Positions 34,302 to 42,407 of a stretch of 64,000 bases of DNA are shown here, in pieces. This DNA comes from Aquisalinus luteolus. GTDB lineage: Bacteria; Pseudomonadota; Alphaproteobacteria; Caulobacterales; Parvularculaceae. The position numbers and the translations under genes are program-made. The stretch spans positions 372,001 to 436,000 of the forward strand of contig NZ_VCJR02000002.1 in assembly GCF_009712425.2 (NCBI RefSeq), read 5' to 3'. Numbering within the stretch: the first letter of the stretch is position 1; each line of letters begins with the position of its first letter. The notes under the pieces were generated by a model, which made no database searches, was not told the origin of the DNA, and saw nothing but the letters and a program-made list of their open reading frames with translations.

Positions 34302-34367
34302 AAAAGTTTCGCCAAGTGCCTGTAAGGCAGAATCTGTCTTACAGGCATGGCTGCCCATTGTTCTACC
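34302..34367. repeat. Dispersed palindromic repeat, copy 2
   Basis: Second copy of the repeat at 1745-1808. Core inverted repeat GCCTGTAAGGCAGA and TCTGTCTTACAGGC with one G-T pair, 14 bp in all. Relative to copy 1 the bases differ inside the arms, yet pairing is kept. Confidence 0.7.
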
Positions 34368-34378
34368 GGCGACGATCA

Positions 34379-34430
34379 GTCAAGGAGCGTAGCCCGCCGG
34401 AGGCGGCGGCCCTGAAGGGCCGTCCTTGAC
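34379..34430. repeat. Three-arm structured element
   Basis: Outer stem GTCAAGGA/TCCTTGAC (34379-34386 with 34423-34430) encloses CCGCC-GGA-GGCGG (34394-34406) and CGGCCCT-GA-AGGGCCG (34407-34422), so a folded strand would form a three-way junction. It includes GTAGCC at 34389. No coding frame matches. Purpose unknown. Confidence 0.55.
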
Positions 34431-34516
34431 AGATCGGCACCGGTGGAACACCCCGCCATCCTTACTGGTCACCTGTCATTTTCACCGCTATCTTCCCTTG
34501 CGAGAGGAGATCACCC

Positions 34517-35407
34517 ATGTCTGCCCGTATGCCTGTCCGCCTGACCATCCTGGCCCTGCTTGCCTGCATCACTGCTCTCGCCACACCCGCCGCCGCGCAA
34601 TATCGCGCGCTCGATGCCCTGCCGGGTCTTGCGCCTGCCGACCACCATGTCGTCACCTCGAAGCACACAGGCCGCGAGCACCAGATCTTCATCCGCCTGC
34701 CGGAGAAGTATGACGAGGAGCCGGGCAAGCACTGGCCGGTCGTCTTCCTGCTCGATGGCGACATCCTGTTTCCCATGCTCGGCTCCTACCACCTGCTATT
34801 GCACTACGACCTGCCGGTGCCGGACGCGATTGTCGTCGGTATCGGCTATGGCTCTTTCGGCGAGGGCAATTATCGGTATGAGGATTATTCGACGCCACCC
34901 CTGCCGGAAGATATCGCTGCCGCCATGCCGGAAGAATATGGCCATGGTGCCGACACCTATCTGAAGTTCATCGAGGAAGAGGTCTTTGCCCATGTGAATA
35001 TGGGCTATCGTGCCGATCCTGAGCGCCGAATCATCGTCGGCCAGTCGCGCGGTGCCCATTTCGTGCTCTATGCGGCGCGGGAGCGGCCGGAGCTGTTCTG
35101 GGGCATGATCGCGTCTAACCCGTCTTTGCGCCCCAATACTGAAAGCTTCTATGCCGACTACGCCGCCATGCCGGACGCAGGCACCAATCTCTATTTCTCC
35201 TCCGGCGAAAACGACATCGAGCGGCTGCGCGGCGAGGCGCTGGATCTCTTCGCCCATCTGGAAGGGCAGGAAAGCCTGCCCTGGCGGCTGGAGATGGCGA
35301 GCGTGCCCGGCGGCACCCACTCGGCCAGCATCGTCGATGTCTATCGCGATGCCATGCTCTGGCTGTTCGAGGACGAGGCCGACGACTGGAAAAGCGTTTA
35401 CGAATAG
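34517..35407 (+). CDS. Exported alpha/beta hydrolase, esterase family (PF00756, siderophore-esterase-like)
   Basis: 296 residues with a signal peptide (1-27, cleavage near AAAQY). The oxyanion region is VVFLLDGD, the nucleophile elbow GQSRGA at about 174-179, and the catalytic His probably in PGGTHSASIVDVYRD near 270. Relatives include enterobactin esterases of the Fes/IroE/BesA type and acetyl esterases. The substrate cannot be fixed. Distinct from the cytoplasmic family member at 18505 and the exported one at 50870. Ribosome site GAGAGGAG lies upstream. Confidence 0.8.
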   Translation: MSARMPVRLTILALLACITALATPAAAQYRALDALPGLAPADHHVVTSKHTGREHQIFIRLPEKYDEEPGKHWPVVFLLDGDILFPMLGSYHLLLHYDLPVPDAIVVGIGYGSFGEGNYRYEDYSTPPLPEDIAAAMPEEYGHGADTYLKFIEEEVFAHVNMGYRADPERRIIVGQSRGAHFVLYAARERPELFWGMIASNPSLRPNTESFYADYAAMPDAGTNLYFSSGENDIERLRGEALDLFAHLEGQESLPWRLEMASVPGGTHSASIVDVYRDAMLWLFEDEADDWKSVYE

Positions 35408-35460
35408 GCGCAGGTCGCAGGCCCGTTGCACTCGCCGTTCCTCCCCATTATGTGTGGCGC

Positions 35461-35880
35461 ATGGCAAAAAGATTTTCTTCAGACCGCGGTCCCTCCCAGC
35501 GCCAGCTTCGTGCCGGCGAACTGATCCGTCATGCCCTGGTCGAAATCCTGCAGCGCGAGGAATTGCGCGAGCCGGAACTGCAGGGCGTGTCCGTCACGGT
35601 GACGGAGGTGCGCGCCGCCCCTGACCTTAAGCAGGCGACGGTTTTCTGCACGGCCCTTGGCGGTGCCCTGGCCGATGACCGGCGCGGACCGGCGGTCGTC
35701 GCCTCCCTCAACAAGGCTGCGCCGCATATGCGCGGGGAACTGGGCAAGCGGATCGACATGAAGTTCACGCCGCAGCTGACCTTCCGCTATGATGACAGCT
35801 TCGATACGGCGCGCCATATCGACCAGTTGCTCTCCCGGCCCGAGGTCAGGCGCGACCTGCCCTCGCAGGACGATGACTGA
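35461..35880 (+). CDS. rbfA: Ribosome-binding factor A
   Basis: 139 residues from the ATG at 35461 (a GTG-type start nine bases upstream is also in frame). The sequence RQLRAGELIRHALVEILQRE opens the KH-like fold, with VSVTVTEVRAAPDLKQATVF and KFTPQLTFRYDDSFD further on, both typical of RbfA. It binds the 30S subunit late in 16S rRNA maturation and is needed at low temperature. In many genomes truB follows directly; here a 169-residue unknown gene intervenes. Confidence 0.93.
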   Translation: MAKRFSSDRGPSQRQLRAGELIRHALVEILQREELREPELQGVSVTVTEVRAAPDLKQATVFCTALGGALADDRRGPAVVASLNKAAPHMRGELGKRIDMKFTPQLTFRYDDSFDTARHIDQLLSRPEVRRDLPSQDDD

Positions 35881-36051
35881 GGCGGGATCCCTGTCCTGAC
35901 GGAACGGGGCTGTGCGGTTTTCCCAACGGTTTCATGATGTTACGACGACACCCCGCGGCGGGAGGCATTTGCCTCTGGTCAAACGGGTTCGCTGTGATAG
36001 TGTAGCGAAATTGGTGTCTGTGATGGGGACACAGTAATTGGGGTTGGTACA

Positions 36052-36561
36052 ATGAGATTTTTCAAGTCGAAGAAGAAAGACGTGAGCACCGATGCCGGTC
36101 AGAAGGACCTGCAGGGCGACAAGGTCGCCGAGACGCGCCGCGACCTGAAGAGCGAACTCGATATGGCCGTGGTGCCGGAGTTGAAAGCACAAGAAAAGCC
36201 GGCAGAGGTGAAAACCGAAGCTGCTGCTGATGCGCCTGCCGAGGAAAAGCCGGCAGAAGCGCCTCTTGCCAAGAATGCCGACAAGCCCGCCGATGAGACC
36301 TCCATGGTCCGTCTGTTCCCGGGCTTTGAGAACCAGCCTTTCGAGATCGGCTATGCCGGCTTCAAATCCGCCGATTACGGTATTGAGGAAGAAGCCCCGA
36401 TGCTGTTGATGCGCTGGAAGGCCGGTTCGGCCAAGTGGTTCCCGCTGCCGCCGATGTTCAACAAGGCAATCCTTGAGCAGATCCACGAGGAAGACAACGA
36501 CCTTGACCGCCTGCTGATCGGTTACGGCTATGACGCAGAGCAGCTGGTCCACAAGCTGTAA
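36052..36561 (+). CDS. Unknown protein between rbfA and truB
   Basis: 169 residues. The start is strongly basic (MRFFKSKKKDVST), followed by an Ala/Glu/Lys/Pro linker at about 55-85 and a compact C-terminal domain at 86-169 (VRLFPGFENQPFEIGYAGFKSADYG, MRWKAGSAKWFPLPP). No signal peptide or membrane helix. No family recognised. The linker suggests a tethering protein. A strong terminator follows the gene, which separates it from truB. Confidence 0.6.
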   Translation: MRFFKSKKKDVSTDAGQKDLQGDKVAETRRDLKSELDMAVVPELKAQEKPAEVKTEAAADAPAEEKPAEAPLAKNADKPADETSMVRLFPGFENQPFEIGYAGFKSADYGIEEEAPMLLMRWKAGSAKWFPLPPMFNKAILEQIHEEDNDLDRLLIGYGYDAEQLVHKL

Positions 36562-36648
36562 GACAACAAGGCGTTTTCCATATGGCTGGCTCGGGTACTC
36601 TTGACCCGGACCCGCCGGAGTGGTTCAACCCGTCGAAATTATTTCAAG

Positions 36649-36682
36649 GGGCATCACCGTCCGAACCGGTGCTGCCCTTTTT
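36649..36682 (+). terminator. Intrinsic terminator between the 169-aa gene and truB
   Basis: Stem GGGCATCACCG/CGGTGCTGCCC with one mismatch, 7-base loop, then TTTTT. It implies that truB is transcribed mainly from another promoter or by read-through. Confidence 0.7.
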
Positions 36683-36726
36683 GTTTCCACTGACGGCCGG
36701 ATTTGCCCGGCGCAAAGGGTGAGAAG

Positions 36727-37695
36727 ATGGGAAGACGGCGCAAGAAGGGCCGGCCGGTCAATGGCTGGCTGATCCTCGACAAACCCTATGATGTTGGTTC
36801 GACCGAGGCCGTTGGCCGCCTGCGGTGGCTGTTCGATGCGAACAAGGCGGGCCATGCCGGCACGCTCGACCCGCTGGCGACAGGCATCTTGCCGATTGCC
36901 TTCGGCGAGGCAACCAAGACGGTTCCCTTCGTCCAGGACGGGCTGAAACGCTATCGGTTCACCGCCCGCTGGGGGCAGGCAACGTCGACTGACGATGCGG
37001 AGGGCGAGGTCACCGCAACCAGCGACAAGCGGCCATCGCGTGCGGAGATCGAAGCGGCCCTGCCGGATTTCATTGGTGACATCGACCAGGTTCCGCCTGC
37101 CTTTTCAGCGATCAAGGTCGACGGCGAACGCGCCTATGACCTTGCCCGCGATGGCGAAAAGGTCGAGCTGGATGCGCGCACCATCACGGTTCACGATTTC
37201 ATTCTGGTGGATATGCCGGATGCAGATCATGCGGTGTTTGAGGCGGTCACCGGCAAAGGCACCTATGTGCGGGCCCTTGTCCGCGACATAGCCAAGGCGC
37301 TGGGAACGCAGGCCCATGTCAGTGCCCTGCGACGCACGGCCGTCGGTCCGTTCACGGAAGAGATGGCGGTGACGATAGAGGAACTGACCGGCAAGGATTT
37401 TGCCGCGGACGTTCATCGCGACATGCTGGAGCAAGCTGACCTGGACTCGTTTCTGGAACCGGTTGAGGCAGGTCTTGCCGACCTGCCATCAGCGGCGATT
37501 ACCGGCGCTGATGCCGGGCGTCTCCGCTCAGGCCAGCCGGCCATCGTGCCGCCGCCGGTTGCCAAGGGCATTCGCGGCGACCGGGCCGGGGAGATCGAGG
37601 CCGTGCTTGCCATGCATCATGACGAGGCCGTCGCGATCTGCCGTCTGGACGGGCTGAAGCTGCAGCCGGTCCGGGTATTCCAGACCGGCCAGTAA
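36727..37695 (+). CDS. truB: tRNA pseudouridine(55) synthase TruB
   Basis: 322 residues from the ATG at 36727; eight extra codons upstream lack support. The catalytic motif is GHAGTLDPLATGIL near residues 42-55 with the nucleophilic Asp. Further marks are QVPPAFSAIKVDGERAYDLAR and GTYVRALVRDIAKALG. It converts uridine 55 in the T loop of all elongator tRNAs to pseudouridine. In this genome it is near rbfA but 14 kb away from rpsO, which is unusual. Confidence 0.95.
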   Translation: MGRRRKKGRPVNGWLILDKPYDVGSTEAVGRLRWLFDANKAGHAGTLDPLATGILPIAFGEATKTVPFVQDGLKRYRFTARWGQATSTDDAEGEVTATSDKRPSRAEIEAALPDFIGDIDQVPPAFSAIKVDGERAYDLARDGEKVELDARTITVHDFILVDMPDADHAVFEAVTGKGTYVRALVRDIAKALGTQAHVSALRRTAVGPFTEEMAVTIEELTGKDFAADVHRDMLEQADLDSFLEPVEAGLADLPSAAITGADAGRLRSGQPAIVPPPVAKGIRGDRAGEIEAVLAMHHDEAVAICRLDGLKLQPVRVFQTGQ

Positions 37696-37705
37696 AGAGC
37701 AGGTA

Positions 37706-37867
37706 TCAGCTTTTGCTGCCACCAGCGGACTTGCCGCCAGCCTTGTTTGGCTGCTTTTCCTGACTGTGCTGGCGTGTCTCGGCCTTTGTCTTCGGCTCGA
37801 GATTGCTGACCTCGCGGCGCAGGCGTTCCAGCGATGAGTTCTCGGTAAGGGGGCCTTCACGGCTCAT
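37706..37867 (-). CDS. Small basic protein (53 aa)
   Basis: 53 residues from an ATG with a perfectly spaced AGGAG. The sequence is MSREGPLTENSSLERLRREV, then a Lys/Gln/Gly-rich tail ending GGSKS. The N-terminal half could form an amphipathic helix, and the C-terminal half is disordered and positively charged. No family recognised. It ends 11 bases from the convergent truB stop. The good ribosome site and plausible composition argue for a real gene. Confidence 0.5.
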   Translation of the reverse strand: MSREGPLTENSSLERLRREVSNLEPKTKAETRQHSQEKQPNKAGGKSAGGSKS

Positions 37868-37969
37868 GGCGTTTCTCCTGTCTTGTCTAACCTGTTGCTA
37901 ACAGGAAGGATGGCGGCCCGTTCCGTGGTGCGGGGCGGGGGGCACCGGCCCAGTACCCCGGCATAATGA

Positions 37970-39025
37970 TCAGGACATGTGCTCAGCGGTTGCTGCGCGG
38001 CGCTTTTCCAGCCTTTCCAGGATTGCTGGTAACTGATTTTCCGCAAAGGCGCGGATCATGTCGTCCCCTGCAATATCCTGCCATTGTGCGGGATTGCAGG
38101 TCAGGTCCGTGACTGGCACGTCCGGGAAGATCGGGCGGTCACCGATATTGGTGAACAGGTGACGAAAGCGGCTCAATCTCTCCGATATCTGCCACCCTTC
38201 ACCGAAATGCAGGTGCTCATCCTGTGCCGGGATGATTTCTCTTGCACGGCTTATGATTTCCACGGGCAGTTTTTGTCGGCCCAGGATGAACGGCACATCG
38301 ATGACCCGGCCCTGCAGGACAGCGTGATAATTATCGTCCTGCGGCAGTCCCAGCATGTCCGCGATCACGCCATTGATCAGCCTGAAGATTTCGAATGGCT
38401 CCGTCTCGGTCGACTGATGCAGCCATGGTTCCTCGCTCAGCAATGCCTGTTGCAGGTCCTCACCGAAACCGAAGGCGGCATAGAGGGGCCGAAGGACGCT
38501 GCCATCATCCGCGACAGCGTGGTCATAGGAGACGGCCTTCACCGCGCAATTCCCGCTGCCGAGGGCGTTATCCAGTATGCGATCCGGGCGACAGTCTATG
38601 TGATCATCCTGCACGATGCGATCCAGATATTGTCGCAGGGTCTGGCTGTCGCGGCGGCGAAGATATTGCCGCCAACGTGACGGCAGATACTGACTCCAGT
38701 GGCGGAAGGTAAAAACATAGGCAAGCTCGCACCCTTCAAGCGAGGCGGTCAGGCGCCTGAAATAGTCTTCTGAAAAGGTCGAAACGCCTTCCATCGAAAG
38801 GATCATCGTGTGGGCGCCCTTTCGCCGGACCGCTGCAATGGTCTTTTTCAGCGCCGTATCATTCCACCCCTGCCGCTTTACGTTGAGGAGGAAATGGGAT
38901 TGCTGTTCGCCATCGCGGGGGTACCAGATGCCACTGTCCAGCAGTCGCAGGCGGTGTTTCTTCAGGGCAGACTGAAGCGAGGTGGTGCCGGTCTTGTGCG
39001 TACCGCCATGTATGATGACTTTCAT
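37970..39025 (-). CDS. Sulfotransferase-like protein (P-loop)
   Basis: 351 residues. The N-terminal GGTHKTGTTSLQ fits the 5'-phosphosulfate-binding loop of PAPS-dependent sulfotransferases, followed by a conserved hydrophobic strand ILSMEG and FTFRHWSQYLPS. No signal peptide. Such bacterial proteins modify polysaccharides or lipids. Acceptor unknown. The DNA has somewhat lower G+C than the neighbouring housekeeping genes, which suggests horizontal transfer. Divergent from the amidohydrolase pair. Confidence 0.7.
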   Translation of the reverse strand: MKVIIHGGTHKTGTTSLQSALKKHRLRLLDSGIWYPRDGEQQSHFLLNVKRQGWNDTALKKTIAAVRRKGAHTMILSMEGVSTFSEDYFRRLTASLEGCELAYVFTFRHWSQYLPSRWRQYLRRRDSQTLRQYLDRIVQDDHIDCRPDRILDNALGSGNCAVKAVSYDHAVADDGSVLRPLYAAFGFGEDLQQALLSEEPWLHQSTETEPFEIFRLINGVIADMLGLPQDDNYHAVLQGRVIDVPFILGRQKLPVEIISRAREIIPAQDEHLHFGEGWQISERLSRFRHLFTNIGDRPIFPDVPVTDLTCNPAQWQDIAGDDMIRAFAENQLPAILERLEKRRAATAEHMS

Positions 39026-39216
39026 CCAGTCCGCTCCCCGAAGAACTACGAAAGAAGCAATTTATAACCGCCCTCAGGGCACAATGCGACCCGGATGATG
39101 CTGTGGTCGTTATTTCGGAAAATTGAACACCGTGACGTCAGACTTCTGTCGGTGGGCGCTTGTCAGACACGGCCTGATCTCTAAGGTGGGAGCCTGAACA
39201 AGAGCGAGGTTTACAG

Positions 39217-40653
39217 ATGATCGATAAACTGACGGGTTCTGCGGGGATAGGGGCAGCCCTTGCCGCATGCCTGCTACTGGTTGGCTGCGGCGGCGAGGAG
39301 AAAGAGGCAAAGGCCGACAAGGGCGAAGTCCAGTCGATGCTGACCAATCCCTATCCTTCGACCTATGAGCGCTATGCCTCCCAGCCGACGCTGATCACCG
39401 GCGCAACGATCTATACCGGTACTGGCGAGAAGATCGAGAACGGCTCGATTTTCATGCGCGACGGCAGGATCGAGGCGGTTGGCCCGGCAGGCGAGATCGA
39501 TGCGCCCAAAGGCGATATCGTCACCATTGACGGGGCCGGCATGTTCGTAACCCCCGGTCTGATCGACAATCACTCCCATCTCGGGGTCTATCCGTCACCG
39601 GGCTTCAGCTCGACGTCCGATGGCAATGAGGCGACCTCGCCGAACACGGCCAATGTCTGGGCCGAGCACTCGGTATGGCCGCAGGACCCGGGCTTTACCC
39701 GGGCGCTGGCTGGCGGCATCACCTCGCTGCAGATCCTGCCCGGCTCGGCGAACCTCTTCGGTGGCCGTGCGGTAACGCTGAAAAACGTACCGGCCCGTAC
39801 CGCGCAGGAGATGAAGTTTCCCGGCGCGCCCTATGGCATGAAGATGGCCTGCGGCGAGAACCCCAAGCGGGTCTATTCGAACTCTGGTCCGTCTACCCGC
39901 ATGGGCAATATGGCTGGCTATCGCGCTGCGTGGATCGACGCCCAAGCCTACAAGAAGAAATGGGATGACTATCTCGATGACCCGGAAGGCAAGGATGCGC
40001 CCGAGCGGAACCTGAAGAACGAAACGCTGGCCGGTGTCCTGTCCGGCGACATTCTCGTCAACATGCATTGTTACCGTGCTGATGAAATGGCCCAGATCCT
40101 CGATATGTCTGAGGAATTCGGCTACAAGGTCACGGCCTTCCACCACGTTGTCGAGGGCTACAAGCTCGCTGACAAGCTGGCGGAAAATGGCATTTGCGCC
40201 TCCGTCTGGGCGGACTGGTGGGGCTTCAAGCTGGAGTCCTATGACGGGGTGCCGGAAAATGCGGCTCTCATTCATGCCCAGCCCGGCGGCTGCACGATCA
40301 TCCATTCGGACTCCGAGATGGGCATCCAGCGCCTGAACCAGGAAACGGCAAAGGCGATGGCCGATGGCAACAATCTGGGCCTGAACATCGCACCGGAAGA
40401 AGCAATCAGCTGGATCACCTCGAACCCGGCCAAGGCCATGGGTATCCTCGACGAGACCGGTACGCTAGAGGCCGGCAAGATGGCCGACGTGGTGCTGTGG
40501 GATGGTGACCCGTTCTCTGTCTACACGAAGACCGACAAGGTCTTCATCGACGGGGCGCTGATGTTTGATCGCCAGAATCCGGAAATCAGCCCACGGACCG
40601 ATTTTGAGATCGGCCAGCTCGACAACACGACAACCGGAGGGGCGGGACAATGA
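39217..40653 (+). CDS. Amidohydrolase family lipoprotein (imidazolonepropionase-like)
   Basis: 478 residues with a lipobox LVGC near residue 27. The metal motif HSH in PGLIDNHSHLGV (about 119-121) is typical of amidohydrolases (PF01979). Further ligands are likely His in VNMHCYRADE and AFHHVVEGY, and Asp in HSDSEMG. The C-terminus has GTLEAGKMADVVLWDGDP. The substrate (an amide or cyclic amide, possibly peptide-derived) is unknown. It overlaps by four bases a paralogue at 40650 that lacks the metal residues. Confidence 0.87.
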   Translation: MIDKLTGSAGIGAALAACLLLVGCGGEEKEAKADKGEVQSMLTNPYPSTYERYASQPTLITGATIYTGTGEKIENGSIFMRDGRIEAVGPAGEIDAPKGDIVTIDGAGMFVTPGLIDNHSHLGVYPSPGFSSTSDGNEATSPNTANVWAEHSVWPQDPGFTRALAGGITSLQILPGSANLFGGRAVTLKNVPARTAQEMKFPGAPYGMKMACGENPKRVYSNSGPSTRMGNMAGYRAAWIDAQAYKKKWDDYLDDPEGKDAPERNLKNETLAGVLSGDILVNMHCYRADEMAQILDMSEEFGYKVTAFHHVVEGYKLADKLAENGICASVWADWWGFKLESYDGVPENAALIHAQPGGCTIIHSDSEMGIQRLNQETAKAMADGNNLGLNIAPEEAISWITSNPAKAMGILDETGTLEAGKMADVVLWDGDPFSVYTKTDKVFIDGALMFDRQNPEISPRTDFEIGQLDNTTTGGAGQ

Positions 40654-41990
40654 GGATGCTTTCTGAAATGAAGAAATTGCTTGCCGTAACCGCCAGCGTG
40701 TTCTGTGCCGCCGCCACCCTGGCAGTGGGGCATCCAGCCTATGCACAGGCAGAGCCGATCGCGATCATCAATGCAGAGATCCACATGGCAGGTCCGGCGG
40801 AAAATCCGCGCACGATCCGCAGTGGCTCCATCATCATCAATGACGGTCGTATCGTTGCCGTTGGCGCCAACGTAACACCGCCCAGCGATGAGTTCCGTAT
40901 CATCGATGCAGGCGGCATGCCGGTGACCCCCGGCCTGTTCGCCCCGGTGTCTGCCCTGGGTATCGAGGAAATCGGCGGCAATGACGAAGGCAATGACCGC
41001 CGTGCTGACCGCGGCTTCCCGCTGTCCGCTTCGCTGAACGCCGAGGATGCGCTCAACACATCCAGCTCAATTATTCCGATCAACGCAGCCGGCGGCGTGA
41101 CCCGTGCCTATACGACACCCGACCCGGGCGGCAAGCTGTTCGGCGGCTGCGGCATGGTCATCGACCTGTCGGGCAGTATCGACCCCGTGACGAAGTCCTG
41201 CGTTGCCCAGCATGTCGCCATGGGCCAGGCCGGTGCGAACCGTGCCGGTGATACCAAGGCCGGGGCCATCGCGCTTCTGCGTTACTATCTTAACGAGGCC
41301 CGGCGTTACTCGCAGGCGCCGGAGGATTATCGCTACATGACGAATGTCAGTGAGCTGACAATCCCTGACCTCGAAGCGCTCGTGCCATATGTGAATGGCG
41401 AAAAGCCGCTGCTGGTCGAGGTAGAAAGCGCGCCCGATATTCGCCGCCTGATCGAGATGCAGCGCGAGTTCGGGCTTGATCTGGTCCTTCTGTCTGCCCG
41501 CGAAGCGTGGATGGTCGCGGAGGAACTGGCGTTGGCCGACATTCCGGTGATCATCAATCCGCTTCAGAACCTGCCTGTCCGGTTCGAGGCGATGGGCGCG
41601 ACCCTCACCAATGCTGCCATGTTGCAGCAGGAGGGTGTTCGCGTGTCCTTCTACGATTCCGATATCGGATACACGCATAACTTGCGGGCACTGACCCAGC
41701 TGGCCGGCAATGCCGTTGCCTATGGCATGAGCCACAAGGATGCACTCGCGGCGATTACGCTCAATCCGGCGATCATCTGGGGTCTGGAAGCCGAGCTCGG
41801 CACGATCCAGGCCGGCAAGACCGCCGATATCGTGATCTGGGACGGTGATCCGCTGGAGCTGACGTCACGGCCAACGACTGTCATCATTGCCGGTGAGGAG
41901 ATGGATCGCACGACAAGGCAGACTATGCTTGCGCGGCGCTATCTCGACCTGTCGAGACAGGACCTGCCGATCGCCTATCAGGGTGAATAA
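40650..41990 (+). CDS. Amidohydrolase paralogue with degenerate metal site
   Basis: 446 residues, signal peptide ending near AYAQ. It has the same frame as its upstream partner (EPIAIINAEIHMAG, IRSGSIIINDGRIVAVG, GTIQAGKTADIVIWDGDP), but where the metal HxH should be it reads TPGLFAPVSALG, and the later His ligands are also missing. It may be a non-catalytic subunit of the upstream enzyme. Start overlaps the upstream stop (ATGA). The alternative start at MKKLL (codon 7) gives a better signal peptide. Confidence 0.8.
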   Translation: MRMLSEMKKLLAVTASVFCAAATLAVGHPAYAQAEPIAIINAEIHMAGPAENPRTIRSGSIIINDGRIVAVGANVTPPSDEFRIIDAGGMPVTPGLFAPVSALGIEEIGGNDEGNDRRADRGFPLSASLNAEDALNTSSSIIPINAAGGVTRAYTTPDPGGKLFGGCGMVIDLSGSIDPVTKSCVAQHVAMGQAGANRAGDTKAGAIALLRYYLNEARRYSQAPEDYRYMTNVSELTIPDLEALVPYVNGEKPLLVEVESAPDIRRLIEMQREFGLDLVLLSAREAWMVAEELALADIPVIINPLQNLPVRFEAMGATLTNAAMLQQEGVRVSFYDSDIGYTHNLRALTQLAGNAVAYGMSHKDALAAITLNPAIIWGLEAELGTIQAGKTADIVIWDGDPLELTSRPTTVIIAGEEMDRTTRQTMLARRYLDLSRQDLPIAYQGE

Positions 41991-42004
41991 CAATACAGGG
42001 CGGG

Positions 42005-42319
42005 CTATTTCTTCTCCAGAAGCAGCCTGCCCTCGCGCTCTACCTTGCCGGAAATGGTTTCGGCGAGGGAAGCAAGCAGGCCCGGCAGCGTCGCCACGAT
42101 GCGCACATGGGCAGGGAAGACATCGATCTCGCCGGTAATGGTCTGGCCCAGCCCCTTGGCCGTGAAGGACAGCTTGTCCTCCTCCCAGCTTTCCCGGAAC
42201 TTGAACATCATGCCGCCGGTCATGGCGCCTTTCAGCTTGGCAAAGCCTTCCTCGATGCGGCGACGGGCCTCTTCCTTGCCGAGGTCGTGAGACAGGGTGA
42301 TCGTGACGGGACGTGCCAT
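42005..42319 (-). CDS. Polyhydroxyalkanoic acid system family protein
   Basis: 104 residues. The sequence VTITLSHDLGKEEARRRIEEGF, then LSFTAKGLGQTITGEIDV and VRIVATLPGLLASLA, matches the PHA granule region family (PF09650). The name reflects proximity to PHA genes in some organisms; direct function is not known. Here no PHA synthase is nearby. Soluble, single gene. Confidence 0.78.
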   Translation of the reverse strand: MARPVTITLSHDLGKEEARRRIEEGFAKLKGAMTGGMMFKFRESWEEDKLSFTAKGLGQTITGEIDVFPAHVRIVATLPGLLASLAETISGKVEREGRLLLEKK

Positions 42320-42407
42320 GGAAAATCCTCCGTTTCACTCTCATGTGGGGGCGTCGAGGGAGAATTTACAGTGCTCGCAAGGATATTTAAGCGGATAGCG
42401 CTTGCTG

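Larger units (their letters stand above)
33785..34516. other. Hairpin-rich non-coding region
   Basis: About 730 bases without a credible gene. It contains a 10-bp perfect hairpin (33969-33978 with 33985-33994, GAAATTGGGG/CCCCAATTTC), a 9-bp one (34020-34028 with 34036-34044, GCGATTGAT/ATCAATCGC), a GGAGC/GCTCC pair at 34195-34211, a GTAG-plus-hairpin unit at 34234-34250, the dispersed repeat at 34302-34367 and a three-arm element at 34379-34430. The nature of the region (ncRNA, repeat cluster or decayed insertion) is unknown. Confidence 0.6.

Noticed and set aside
36582-36722. 46-codon reading frame before truB
   Set aside because: No ribosome site, and it runs through a strong intrinsic terminator; its composition is poor.
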